64,000 nt of DNA from Saccharopolyspora soli (GTDB lineage: Bacteria; Actinomycetota; Actinomycetes; Mycobacteriales; Pseudonocardiaceae), in assembly GCF_022678645.1 (NCBI RefSeq), contig NZ_JALBWV010000020.1:1-64000 (forward strand). Direction: 5' to 3'. The notes below the pieces were generated by a model. That model did not search any database, was not told where the DNA came from, and saw nothing but the letters and a program-made list of their open reading frames with translations. Of this stretch, positions 25,251-33,591 are shown piece after piece; position 1 is the stretch's first letter; every line of letters starts with the position of its first letter. The position numbers were made by a program, and so were the translations under genes.

Positions 25251-26626
25251 CACGCGCACCTCGCCACGAACCGTTCGACCGCGCCGGGTTGACCGGCCGG
25301 ATGGGTGTGCAGGTAGGAGGCGTGCACGCCGCCTTCGACATATCCCTCGGCGCGGTGCCCGCCACCATCGCCGCGCCAGTGCCACGCGGGCTGCAGCCCC
25401 TGCTCGGGTGCCAAGACGGTGCGGTGGAATTCGTGCCCGCGCACGCGTGCTCCTGCCGCGAAGAGGACTGAATCGGCGGCGGACACGGCGTCGCGGTAAC
25501 CGAGCGTCAGCCGCGGCGCCATCTCCGCCCGCGCCTTGAGCACGCCGCACAACGGGTGCCCGTCCAGTTCCTCGGCCAGGTACAGCAGTCCGCCGCACTC
25601 CGCGTGGATCGGCGCTCCACGGCTGGCCAACGCCGTGATCTCCTTGCACAGCGCGGAATTCGCGGACAGCTCGGCGACGTGCTGTTCGGGGAAGCCGCCC
25701 GGCAGCACCAGCCCGGCGGTGCGTTCCGGCAGCCGCTCGTCGCGCAACGGGTCGAGCACCGCGACTTCGGCACCGGCCGCTTCGAGCAATTCGACGTGCT
25801 CCGCGTAGGCGAAGGTGAACGCGCGCCCGCCCGCCACCGCGACGACCGGGTTCGCCTGCGGCTCGACCTCGTCGCGCGGATCCCAGACCGGACCGGGCAG
25901 TTCGGGAGCCGAGCCGGCGAGTCGGACGACCGCGTCGAGATCGACCGACCGGGCGACGATGTCAGCCATCCTGTCGACGGCACGAGTGGCCTCGTCGCCG
26001 TGCTCGGCGGCGGTGACGAGACCGAGGTGCCGGGATGGCACGGCGAGGTCGTCGGTGCGCGGGATGACGCCGAGAACCGGAAGGCCCGCGTGTTCCGCCG
26101 CGTCGCGGAGCACCTGCTCGTGCCGCTGGGAACCGACCCGGTTGAGGATCACGCCGCTGACCCGGATTTCCGGACGGTAGCTGCGAAAACCGTGCAGCAG
26201 TGCGGCGAGGCTGTGGCTTTGCCCGGTGGCGTCGACGACCAGCAGCACCGGTGCGTGCAGCAGCTGCGCGACATGCGCGGTGGATCCGAAGGCGATCTCA
26301 CCGCCGGGTCCGATGCGCCCGTCGAACAGCCCCATCACACCTTCCACAATGGCCAGATCGGCGCCCGTGGCGCCGTGCCGGAACAGCGCGGCGACGCGTT
26401 CTTCGCCGACCAGCACGGGATCGAGGTTGCGGGCCGGGCGGCCAGCGGCGAGCCGGTGGTAGCCGGGGTCGATGTAGTCCGGGCCGACCTTGCCGGGCGC
26501 GACGGCGGTCCCCCGGCGCCGCAGCGCGCCGAGCAGCCCGGTCACCACAGTCGTCTTCCCCTGCCCGGACGCGGGCGCCGCGACGATCAACCGCGGGTAC
26601 CCGATCGGGTGCGCAGTGAAGGGCAC
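25250..26626 (-). CDS. cobB: Cobyrinic/hydrogenobyrinic acid a,c-diamide synthase
   Basis: About 458 residues. The N-terminal P-loop domain carries APASGQGKTTVVTGLLGALRR and GKVGPDYIDPGYH; the C-terminal class I-like glutamine amidotransferase domain carries LPGGFPEQHV and the nucleophile Cys in HAECGGLLYL. It amidates the a and c side chains using ATP and glutamine. The usual N-terminus would begin just before PRLIVAAP. The best start codon is a GTG at 26626 that lies in the right arm of the repeat at 26615-26663; TTG 26590 is the alternative. Confidence 0.92.
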   Translation of the reverse strand: MPFTAHPIGYPRLIVAAPASGQGKTTVVTGLLGALRRRGTAVAPGKVGPDYIDPGYHRLAAGRPARNLDPVLVGEERVAALFRHGATGADLAIVEGVMGLFDGRIGPGGEIAFGSTAHVAQLLHAPVLLVVDATGQSHSLAALLHGFRSYRPEIRVSGVILNRVGSQRHEQVLRDAAEHAGLPVLGVIPRTDDLAVPSRHLGLVTAAEHGDEATRAVDRMADIVARSVDLDAVVRLAGSAPELPGPVWDPRDEVEPQANPVVAVAGGRAFTFAYAEHVELLEAAGAEVAVLDPLRDERLPERTAGLVLPGGFPEQHVAELSANSALCKEITALASRGAPIHAECGGLLYLAEELDGHPLCGVLKARAEMAPRLTLGYRDAVSAADSVLFAAGARVRGHEFHRTVLAPEQGLQPAWHWRGDGGGHRAEGYVEGGVHASYLHTHPAGQPGAVERFVARCA

Positions 26627-26663
26627 CTTTGACCGACTATGCCGGTCGAAGGTGCCCTTCACT
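26615..26663. repeat. GTGAAGGGCACCTT inverted-repeat element, copy 3 (intact)
   Basis: The left arm AGTGAAGGGCACCTTTGACC (26615-26634) continues to CGAC, the loop is TATGC, and the right arm GTCGAAGGTGCCCTTCACT ends at 26663; the match is nearly perfect. It fills the 50-base gap between cobO and cobB and overlaps the first four codons of cobB if the GTG at 26626 is used. Confidence 0.85.
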
Positions 26664-26676
26664 CCGGGATCACCCG

Positions 26677-27291
26677 TTACCACTCGATGCCCTTTTGGCC
26701 TTTTTGGCCGGTGTCCATTGGGTGTTTGATCTTGGTGGTTTGCATGACCAGGTCGGCGGCGTTGATCAGTGGTTGTGGGGCGTGGCGGCCGGTGATCACG
26801 ACGTGCTGGTGTCCTGGGCGGTTGCGCAGGGTTTCGACGACTTCCTCGACGTCTACCCAGCCCCAGTGCAGGGGGTAGCTGAACTCGTCCAGCACGTAGA
26901 GGCCGTGGCGCTGTTCGCCGATCCGGCGGGCGATCTCCCGCCAGCCCTCCAGGGCCGCGGCGGCGTGGTCGTCCTCGGTGCCCTTCTTGCGGGCCCACGA
27001 CCAGCCCTCGCCCATCTTGTGCCACTCGACCGGGCCACCCTCGCCGGTCTCGTCGTGCAGCCGCCCCAAGGCGCGGAACGCCGCCTCCTCGCCGACCCGC
27101 CACTTGGCGGACTTGACGAACTGGAACACGCCGATCGACCAACCCTGGTTCCAGCCGCGCAGCGCCAGCCCGAACGCCGCGGTCGACTTGCCCTTCATCT
27201 CGCCGGTGTGCACCACGACCAGCGGTCGGTTGCGGCGCTGGCGGGTGGTCAGGCCGTCTTCCGGCACTGTCGACGGCTGTCCTTGAGGCAT
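26677..27291 (-). CDS. cobO: Cob(I)yrinic acid a,c-diamide adenosyltransferase
   Basis: 204 residues of the CobA/CobO/BtuR family. The P-loop is HTGEMKGKSTAAFGLALR at about 28-45; other marks are the GVFQFVKS segment, WHKMGEGWSW and VLDEFSYPLHWGWVD. It transfers the adenosyl group from ATP to Co(I). The start at 27291 (MPQGQPS) gives the usual N-terminal arm. It is first in the corrin operon and 50 bases from cobB, a gap filled by a repeat. The cobO-cobB pair occupies the place of Rv2849c-Rv2848c. Confidence 0.95.
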   Translation of the reverse strand: MPQGQPSTVPEDGLTTRQRRNRPLVVVHTGEMKGKSTAAFGLALRGWNQGWSIGVFQFVKSAKWRVGEEAAFRALGRLHDETGEGGPVEWHKMGEGWSWARKKGTEDDHAAAALEGWREIARRIGEQRHGLYVLDEFSYPLHWGWVDVEEVVETLRNRPGHQHVVITGRHAPQPLINAADLVMQTTKIKHPMDTGQKGQKGIEW

Positions 27292-27343
27292 GTCCCGACC
27301 CTAACCAACGCCCTCGTGAGCAGCGGTGGCCGTCCTTGCGACC

Positions 27344-27392
27344 GGTTCCGCTACCCGCACCTCCACGCAAACCACCTCTGAAACAGTCTTCC
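27344..27392. repeat. Compound extragenic repeat, short copy (D module only)
   Basis: GGTTCCGCTACCCGCACC followed by TCCACGCAAACC, then CTGAAACAGTCTT, which matches the right terminal arm of the copy at 3747-3801. The left arm is not recognisable. It sits between the divergent cobO and MFS genes. Confidence 0.65.
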
Positions 27393-27481
27393 GGACGCTG
27401 AGGGTGGTCAACTTCACTGCGGGCTGGATCGGTGCGGTCGGCGAACATAGACGGGCGTCCCAATTCCACTGGAGCCGCCTG

Positions 27482-28639
27482 ATGCCGACCAGACCACCGC
27501 TGCTGCTGTCCTTCGCCACGCTGATCTCCAACTTCGACCGCTTCGCGGTCACACCGATGCTGGTGCTGATCGCGCTCGGCCTGCACGTGCCGCTGGCCGC
27601 CGTGGTAACCGCCGCCAGCGGCTACTTCCTCGCCTACGGCCTTTCCCAGCCGCTGTGGGGACTGCTGTCGGACCGCTACGGCCGCCTGCCGGTCATGCGC
27701 GGCACGCTGATCGGCGCGGCGGTGGCGGGCCTCGTGTCCGCGCTGGCGCCGAACCTGCCGGTGCTGATCGCGGCCCGGGTGATCGCCGGTGCCTGCATGG
27801 GCGCTGTCGTTCCCGCGTCGCTGACCTACGTTGGCGACACGGTGCCGCAGCAACACCGCCAAGGGGCGCTGTCGGACCTGATGGCGGCCTCAGCACTGGG
27901 TACCGGCCTGGCGACCGCGGTCGGCGGACTCCTGGCGGGTCTGGTGGACTGGCGTTCGGTTTTCGCGCTTCCGGCGATCTGCGCCGCGGGGTGCGCGGTC
28001 CTGCTCCGCAGGCTGTCGGAGCCGGAGCGCGCCCAGGCCGAAGGCGTGCGCAAGAACCTGATGGCGGTGTTGACCAACCGTTGGGCGTTGCTGGTCTTCG
28101 GGTTGGTCTTCGTCGAGGGCGCCGTGCTGCTGGGCACCATGACCTTCCTCGCCACCGCCCTGGTGCACGAAGGCGTCGATGTCGTCGTGGCCGGTTTTGC
28201 CACCGCTACCTACGGCATCGGGGTGTGGGTGTCGTCCCGGCTGGTCAAGACGCTGGGGCGGTCGCTGGCGGTCTGGCAGCTGATCGCGATCGGCGGCACC
28301 GCGATGTCGCTCGGCTACCTGGTCGTGACCGCCGACGCCAACATCGTGACGGTGGTGATCACGGCACTGCTGCTCGGCGGCGGCTGGTCGTTCATGCACT
28401 CGTCGTTGCAGACCTGGGTCACCTCAGTGGCGCCGGAGGCCAGGGGCACGGCCGTGGCGCTGTTCGCCTCGGCGCTGTTCCTCGGTAGCGCGATCGCCTC
28501 GGCGGCCGCCGGTCCGTTCGCCGAGCGCGGCTCGTTCACGCTGGTGTTCGGCGTCGCCGCGGGCGTTGCGGTGCCCCTGGTGATCGCGGCTGCCGTCTGC
28601 CGCCACCGGTACCAGCGCCGCACCCTGGTAGCTGGATGA
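27482..28639 (+). CDS. MFS transporter (drug/arabinose-efflux type)
   Basis: 385 residues, twelve predicted membrane segments. Motif A between TM2 and TM3 is WGLLSDRYGRLPVMRGTL; the motif C region in TM5 is ALGTGLATAVGGLLAGLVDWRSVF. Likely a proton-coupled efflux pump for small organics. I start at ATG 27482 because GGAG lies 7 bases before it and MPTRPPLLLSFATLIS leads straight into TM1; the upstream frame (from 27326) is the repeat read through. It is divergent from cobO and convergent with the chelatase. Confidence 0.9.
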   Translation: MPTRPPLLLSFATLISNFDRFAVTPMLVLIALGLHVPLAAVVTAASGYFLAYGLSQPLWGLLSDRYGRLPVMRGTLIGAAVAGLVSALAPNLPVLIAARVIAGACMGAVVPASLTYVGDTVPQQHRQGALSDLMAASALGTGLATAVGGLLAGLVDWRSVFALPAICAAGCAVLLRRLSEPERAQAEGVRKNLMAVLTNRWALLVFGLVFVEGAVLLGTMTFLATALVHEGVDVVVAGFATATYGIGVWVSSRLVKTLGRSLAVWQLIAIGGTAMSLGYLVVTADANIVTVVITALLLGGGWSFMHSSLQTWVTSVAPEARGTAVALFASALFLGSAIASAAAGPFAERGSFTLVFGVAAGVAVPLVIAAAVCRHRYQRRTLVAG

Positions 28640-28790
28640 TGCGTGCCGACCCGCCAGGCCAATCCACTGTGGACGATCATCTGGAAGCCCAGTCGGGGCC
28701 ATTGCGTGACACGCGTCCTGGAAAACCGTCTTCCGCTGGTCAACTGGTGCAAGAACGGCGGGGGACGGCGGCTTGGAAACCCGAAAAAGA

Positions 28791-28869
28791 GCCCCCGCAC
28801 TCAACCGGCCTGGGGGTCGCTGGGAGCGCGGGGGCACTTTGGAAGTCCACCCCTGGGGGTCAGGTGGAC
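28791..28869. terminator. Two adjacent hairpins between convergent MFS and chelatase genes
   Basis: Hairpin 1 pairs GCCCCCGC (28791-28798) with GCGGGGGC (28828-28835). Hairpin 2 pairs GTCCACC (28845-28851) with GGTGGAC (28863-28869). Both are in the 299-base spacer 28640-28938, which has no gene I can support. A bidirectional terminator is the simplest reading; a small RNA is possible. Confidence 0.45.
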
Positions 28870-28938
28870 GGCAGTCACCGTACCAATCAGTAGGCTGGTT
28901 CTGTACTCGCAACGTCCGATCTCGTAACCAAAACGAAA

Positions 28939-30948
28939 TCAAGCGGCGCGCGGCCGATCGGCCTGGACAGCGCGTACCACTCCGGCCACGTTGTCCGCCG
29001 AGAGCTCCGCCAAACGCAGGCAGGGACCGCCCAGTGCGGCGGCCAGCCGGACGGCCAACCCGAGCCGAACCGGACCATCTTCGCAATCCACCACAACAGA
29101 CGCCACGTTCGTTTCAGCGAGCAGCCCCGCCGACCGCAGTGCGTCGTCGACCGCACGCTGCGCCCGAAGCCGTCCGACGACTTCGGAATCCACCGGAACA
29201 GTGGCCTTTCCATCGGTCAGCAGCACCACCAACGCCCGACGCTGCGGATCCCGCACCCGCTCGCGTTGCACCACTCGACGCACCCGCAACAGCCCGTCGG
29301 CGAGCGGTGTGCGACCGCCGGTGCGCAGCTGGCGCATCCGCGCAACAGCAATGTCCACAGAGGACGTAGGCGGCAACGCGAGCTCCGCGGAGTCACCGCG
29401 GAAGGTGATCACGCCGACCTTGTCGCGCCGCTGGTACGCATCGCGCAGCAGGGACACCACCGCGCCGCTGACCGCCGACATCCGCTGGCGGGCGGCCATC
29501 GACCCGGACGCGTCCACCGCGAACAGCACCAGGTTCCCCTCGCGCCCTTCCCGCACGGCCCGCCGCAGGTCATCCCGCCGCAGCAGCAAGCCGGGACCGC
29601 TGCGCCCACGCGCGATCTGCCGCGGAGCCGCCGCGGCCAAGGTGGCCGACAGGTGCACACCATGACCATCCACAGTGGACGAACGCGTCACCCGGCCGCT
29701 ACGCGTCCGGGACCGCGACCGCCGTCCCGGCGTGCCCTCGCCGAGCCCCGACACCTCCAGCAACCGCGCCCGGAACGCGGGCGCTGGCGCGCCCGCTGGA
29801 CGCTCCGCGGGCGCGCGGCCGTCGCTGCGTTCCTCCGCGCCGTCCGATCCTCCGGAAGGCTCCGTCGGCCCCTCCGGCGGCGCACCGCCGCCATCCGGGC
29901 CCTCCGGAGGCTCGTCGTCCCCGTCGTCGGCGTGCTCCGCCGCCTCCGCCAGGGCCTGTTGCAGCTGGTCTTCGGCCATGCCGGGCTCGTCGAACGGGTC
30001 GCGGCGGCGCCGGTGCGGTAGGGCGAGCCGGGCGGCCGCTTCGACATCCGATTCGGCGACCGCGTCCGCACCGCGCCATGCGGCATGTGCAACGGCAGTG
30101 CGCGCCAACACCAGGTCCGCGCGCATGCCGTCGACGTCGAATGCCGCGCACAGCGCGGAAATCCGGCGCAGTTCGGCGTCCGGCAGGAGCACCGAGCCGA
30201 CCCGGCTGCTCGCGGCCGAGATCCGCGCTGCCAGTTCGGCGTCGGCCTCGGCCCATCGCGCGGCGAACCCGGCCGGATCCGCTTCGAAGGCCAACCGCCG
30301 CCGCACCACCTCTGTCCTGGTCCCGACCTCGCGGGACGCCGCGACGTGCACGGTGAGCCCGAACCGGTCGAGCAGTTGCGGCCGCAGCTCGCCCTCCTCC
30401 GGATTCATGGTGCCCACCAACAGGAACGACGCCGCGTGCGACACCGAGACGCCCTCCCGCTCGACGTGCGCGCGCCCCATCGCCGCCGCGTCCAGCAGCA
30501 GGTCCACGAGGTGGTCGTGCAGCAGGTTCACCTCGTCGACGTAGAGCACCCCGCGGTGCGCGGCGGCGAGCAGGCCCGGTTGGAAGGCGCGGACTCCTTC
30601 GGTCAAGGCGCGTTCCAGGTCCAGCGAGCCGATCAGGCGGTCCTCGGTCGCGCCTACCGGGAGTTCGACGAGCTGAGCGGGCCGTTGCGTCGCGGCGGAG
30701 TCGTGCGGGCCATCCGGGCACTGCGGGTCGGGATCACGAGGCGCACACCCGAAACGGCAGTCCGCCACCACTTCCAGCGGTGGCAGCAGCGACGCCAGAG
30801 CACGCACCACGGTCGATTTCGCGGTGCCCTTCTCCCCTCGGACCAGCACCCCGCCGATACGCGGGTGCACGGCGTTGAGCAGCAGCGCGAGCCGGAGGTC
30901 GTCGTGGCCCACGACGGCGGAGAAGGGGAAGCGCGGGGCAGCGGTCAT
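28939..30948 (-). CDS. ChlI/ChlD-type AAA + VWA metal chelatase subunit (cobaltochelatase partner)
   Basis: 669 residues. AAA+ domain 1 to about 335: [16 protein letters not shown], Walker [11 protein letters not shown], Walker [12 protein letters not shown], sensor [18 protein letters not shown]. An acidic Gly/Pro-rich linker spans about 345-420. The C-terminal VWA domain holds the MIDAS DASGSM and [10 protein letters not shown]. It fuses the roles of CobS/CobT-like or BchI/BchD motor subunits and probably drives CobN. ATG 30948 is right behind a cobalamin riboswitch and has AAGGAA upstream. It sits in the place of Rv2850c. Convergent with the MFS gene. Confidence 0.93.
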   Translation of the reverse strand: MTAAPRFPFSAVVGHDDLRLALLLNAVHPRIGGVLVRGEKGTAKSTVVRALASLLPPLEVVADCRFGCAPRDPDPQCPDGPHDSAATQRPAQLVELPVGATEDRLIGSLDLERALTEGVRAFQPGLLAAAHRGVLYVDEVNLLHDHLVDLLLDAAAMGRAHVEREGVSVSHAASFLLVGTMNPEEGELRPQLLDRFGLTVHVAASREVGTRTEVVRRRLAFEADPAGFAARWAEADAELAARISAASSRVGSVLLPDAELRRISALCAAFDVDGMRADLVLARTAVAHAAWRGADAVAESDVEAAARLALPHRRRRDPFDEPGMAEDQLQQALAEAAEHADDGDDEPPEGPDGGGAPPEGPTEPSGGSDGAEERSDGRAPAERPAGAPAPAFRARLLEVSGLGEGTPGRRSRSRTRSGRVTRSSTVDGHGVHLSATLAAAAPRQIARGRSGPGLLLRRDDLRRAVREGREGNLVLFAVDASGSMAARQRMSAVSGAVVSLLRDAYQRRDKVGVITFRGDSAELALPPTSSVDIAVARMRQLRTGGRTPLADGLLRVRRVVQRERVRDPQRRALVVLLTDGKATVPVDSEVVGRLRAQRAVDDALRSAGLLAETNVASVVVDCEDGPVRLGLAVRLAAALGGPCLRLAELSADNVAGVVRAVQADRPRAA

Positions 30949-31000
30949 GCCTGGAGTTCCTTCCTCGGGGTTCGGACGCCCCGGTGGCGGGAACAAGGGG

Positions 31001-31140
31001 CCGCAGTGTCCTGACTCCCGGATCACCGCTGTCCTCCGGCCTTCCCAGGTCACCCCGGTGGCTCGCGGGGGAGGACAGCTCCCCGGTCACAGTGGCGCCG
31101 ACCGTGCCGGATTCCCACCGGCTTCCTGGCGCACCCCTTG
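31001..31140 (-). promoter_or_regulatory. Cobalamin riboswitch upstream of the chelatase gene
   Basis: On the minus strand: GCCAGGAAGCCGGTGGGAAT, then the B12 box GCCACTGTGACCGGGGAG, a long variable helix (CTGTCCTC...GAGGACAG), and GAGTCAGGACACTGCGG. The chelatase ATG lies about 53 bases after the aptamer; a GTTCCCGCCACCGGGG segment in between could form the switching helix. The 3' end of the upstream GNAT frame runs into this aptamer (stop at 31087). Confidence 0.94.
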
Positions 31141-31758
31141 CGTTCGGATCAACGTGCATCGTCGCAGAACACGATCAGCGGACCAACCGGCCGGCACGTG
31201 ATTAAGCCCCCGTTCCGGAAGGCGCTCCGCGCATGCGGGCCCTGGAGCCGCTTCGGGCGGAGTTGCCGATTTAGCGCGAAATCGGCCCGCGCACAAGGGT
31301 CGACGCGGCTCGCGGCGCATGTCGATGTGCGGGATGCCGTCTTCCAGGTATTCGTCGCCGTCTTCGACGAAGCCGAAGGTGCGGTAGAAATCAGCCGCGT
31401 AGGTCTGCGCGGCGAGCACGACCGGCGAATGCTGCACTTCCGCGACGGCGGCGCGCATCAGCTTGCGGGCCAGCCCCAGCCCGCGCGCACCCTTCGCGGT
31501 GCAGACCCGGCCGATCCGGTAGGTGCCGTCGGGGTCCTCCAGCAGCCGCAGGTAACCCAGCACGTAGCCGTCGGCCGAGTCGATCCAGAAGTGCCGGGTG
31601 GTCTCCTCCAGGTCGCGACCGTCCAGCTCCGGGTACGGACACTCCTGCTCGACCACGAACACGTCGACGCGCAGACGCAGCATCCGGTAGAAGTCACCGG
31701 CATCCAGGTCTGCCGTGTAAGCGCGGTGGACAGCGGTCGCGAGCGGCTGAAGGGTCAC
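31087..31758 (-). CDS. ElaA-like GNAT acetyltransferase with C-terminal read-through tail
   Basis: The ElaA-type GNAT core lies at about 1-150: FYRMLRLRVDVFVVEQECPYPELDGRD, then the acetyl-CoA loop VCTAKGARGLGLARKLM and the end GIPHIDMRRE, split here around residues 20-46, 95-111 and 141-150. A family protein would end about here. Instead the frame continues some 70 residues through a GCCGATTT/AAATCGGC hairpin and into the cobalamin aptamer, stopping at 31087. The tail is Arg/Pro-rich with no domain, so the stop was probably lost. GTG 31758 begins VTLQPLATAVHRAY. Its place matches Rv2851c. Confidence 0.8.
   Translation of the reverse strand: MTLQPLATAVHRAYTADLDAGDFYRMLRLRVDVFVVEQECPYPELDGRDLEETTRHFWIDSADGYVLGYLRLLEDPDGTYRIGRVCTAKGARGLGLARKLMRAAVAEVQHSPVVLAAQTYAADFYRTFGFVEDGDEYLEDGIPHIDMRREPRRPLCAGRFRAKSATPPEAAPGPACAERLPERGLNHVPAGWSADRVLRRCTLIRTQGVRQEAGGNPARSAPL
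31265..31286. terminator. GCCGATTT/AAATCGGC hairpin inside the GNAT tail frame
   Basis: Perfect 8-bp arms around AGCGCG, of the same family as 12287 and 47093. It sits about 35 bases past the point where the GNAT domain ends, exactly where a terminator for that gene would be expected, which suggests that the following reading frame is accidental. Confidence 0.5.
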
Positions 31759-31842
31759 TCTTCCCTGGATACCACAGCCGCGCCGCAAAACCCGCACTCA
31801 CCAGCACCGGAAGTAGTCAACACCACTCCGGACGGCCACCGG

Positions 31843-32670
31843 CTACCGCTGCGCCGACAATTCCGCGACGTAACTGGCCAGCCGGGTGTAGACGCCCGGG
31901 GTGCCGGGACGACCGCAGCCGGTGCCGTAGGAGACCACGCCGATCAGGCGGCCGTCGGCGACGATCGGCCCCCCGGAGTCCCCTGCGCAGGCGTCGCTAC
32001 CGCCTTCCGGGACTCCGGCGCAGAACATGCTCCGGGCGTCGAAGTTCGGGTAGGCCGCCCGGCAGGCGTCGTCGGTGTTGATCGGGACGTCCACCGAGCG
32101 CAGCGTGTCCGAGGGCGGCCCCGATTCGCTCGTCTTGCCCCAGCCGAAGACCCGAGCCACCGTGCCCGGCTGGTAGGGCGCGGTCTCGTCCGGACCGACC
32201 GTGGCCAGCGGGCGCTGCGGCATCGGCGTTCGCAGGGTCAGGACCGCGATGTCGTCGCCGTGCACGTAGTCCTGGTAGTCGGGGTGGGTCCAGATCCGCT
32301 CGACCTCGCCGATCACACCTTGGTCGGTGCGCAGGTCGGTGCGCCCCGCGATCGTGCGAACTTCCGCCGGGTTGCGCTGCCCGCCGGTGATCGGATCCAC
32401 GGTGCAATGCGCGGCCGTGATGACCTTGACCGGGCTGACCAGGGTGCCGCCGCAGAACTGGCGACCGTGGTGATCGGCCAGGGCCACCACCCAGGGTGCG
32501 TCATCCGTGGTGGCGTCCGAACCGCCGAGCACCCGTGCTTCGGGCTGTCCTTCGGCACTCGCCGCCACCGGGTGCATCCCGGCCAGCGCCGTCACGGCGC
32601 TGGTGACGACCAGTCGCAACAGCGCACCACCGCGAGTCGCTCCGGTCCTGCGATCACTGCCACGCCCCAC
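31843..32670 (-). CDS. Secreted trypsin-like serine protease (S1 family)
   Basis: 275 residues. An N-terminal basic segment (1-18), a hydrophobic core and an AxA site at about 37-39 give a Sec (or Tat, from the RRTG stretch) signal. The mature chain would begin near VLGGSDA (47). The triad is His88 in TAAHC, Asp140 in DDIAVL and Ser232 in GDSGGP; Asp226 in the S1 pocket predicts cleavage after Lys or Arg. Cys pairs are consistent with disulfides. A second, similar protease lies 3.2 kb away on the same strand. It is divergent from the LysE gene. Confidence 0.93.
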   Translation of the reverse strand: MGRGSDRRTGATRGGALLRLVVTSAVTALAGMHPVAASAEGQPEARVLGGSDATTDDAPWVVALADHHGRQFCGGTLVSPVKVITAAHCTVDPITGGQRNPAEVRTIAGRTDLRTDQGVIGEVERIWTHPDYQDYVHGDDIAVLTLRTPMPQRPLATVGPDETAPYQPGTVARVFGWGKTSESGPPSDTLRSVDVPINTDDACRAAYPNFDARSMFCAGVPEGGSDACAGDSGGPIVADGRLIGVVSYGTGCGRPGTPGVYTRLASYVAELSAQR

Positions 32671-32958
32671 GTCGCGCCTCCACCTGTATCGGATCTTGCC
32701 GACGGCACACCGTAGTCACCCGGATCCAGGAACATCACGAGGCACAACTCACACCAAAGCAGGAAAAAATTTCGTTAAGATGGATTTCAACGGGAAATCT
32801 TGCAGAGTAGGTCGCGTTCGGCAACCACTCATCCTTCCCGATCTGAGGCGGACCCGGAGCGCACACAGCGCCCGGGTCAACGACCTGCCCTGAACAGGTG
32901 ACAGATCTACCCCTGATCAAGTGATCACTGCCGCGTGCCGTCGCGAAGGAGGATTGCT
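32671..32958. other. 288-base divergent spacer with an AT-rich stretch
   Basis: Between the protease and LysE genes. Bases 32750-32810 are clearly AT-rich for this genome (GGAAAAAATTTCGTTAAGAT), which fits promoters for one or both genes. AGGAGG at 32946-32951 is the ribosome site of the LysE gene. I see no other element. Confidence 0.4.
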
Positions 32959-33591
32959 GTGCCCTTGGACCTGACGCCGTTGCCCGCCTTCCTGTTGGCC
33001 AGCACGGTGGTCATCCTCACCCCCGGCGTGGACACCTTCCTGCTGCTGCGCGCCTCGCTGACCGCCGGTCGCCGGGCCGGGTTGTGCGCGCTGGCCGGGA
33101 TCCACACCGCGAGCATCGTGCAGGTGGCACTGGTGATCTCCGGGCTCGGCGCGCTGATCACCAGCCAACCGGCCGTGCTGTCCACGTTGAAGTGGATCGG
33201 CGCCGCCTACCTGGGCTACCTCGCCGCGACGATCCTGCGCGGGCTGTGGCTGACCAGGAAGGAATCCGCCGAGGGCGCGCTCACGACGCCCTCTGCCGAC
33301 CCGGCGAACCCCTACCTGCGCGGGCTGTTGAGCAACCTCACGAACCCGAAGATGCTGCTGTTCAGCCTGGCTTTCCTGCCGCAGTTCGTTGGCACAGCGG
33401 CACGACCGGCCCTGCAACTGGTGCTGCTCGGCGCGGTCTTCCTGGTGCTCGCCGCGCTCTGGGAACTCACGATCGTGCTCGGTGCGGCCCGCATCGCCGA
33501 CCGGCTACAGCACCCCCGCGTCGCGAAGTCGCTGGACGTGATCAGCGCGTCGGCGCTGCTGACCATCTCGGTCGGCCTGGTCGCGAGCTGA
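32959..33591 (+). CDS. LysE/RhtB-family amino acid exporter
   Basis: 210 residues with about six membrane segments. N-terminal ASTVVILTPGVDTFLLLRASL carries the family motif (usually TPGPD; here TPGVD), and GIHTASIVQVAL and the cytosolic-loop LLSNLTNPKMLLFSLAFLPQF are typical. Exports amino acids or homoserine lactone-like compounds. GTG 32959 with AGGAGG 7 bases upstream is preferred over the ORF start 24 bases before. Its 3' end overlaps the end of the convergent MFS gene by 87 bases. Confidence 0.9.
   Translation: MPLDLTPLPAFLLASTVVILTPGVDTFLLLRASLTAGRRAGLCALAGIHTASIVQVALVISGLGALITSQPAVLSTLKWIGAAYLGYLAATILRGLWLTRKESAEGALTTPSADPANPYLRGLLSNLTNPKMLLFSLAFLPQFVGTAARPALQLVLLGAVFLVLAALWELTIVLGAARIADRLQHPRVAKSLDVISASALLTISVGLVAS

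Noticed and set aside
26627..27862. N-terminal extension of the CobB frame through cobO
   Set aside because: It reads the repeat and cobO in a wrong frame; CobB family N-termini begin close to PRLIVAAP.
28791..28869. 6C-type actinobacterial small RNA
   Set aside because: The C-runs are in the stem rather than in two loops as in the 6C motif, so the match is not supported.
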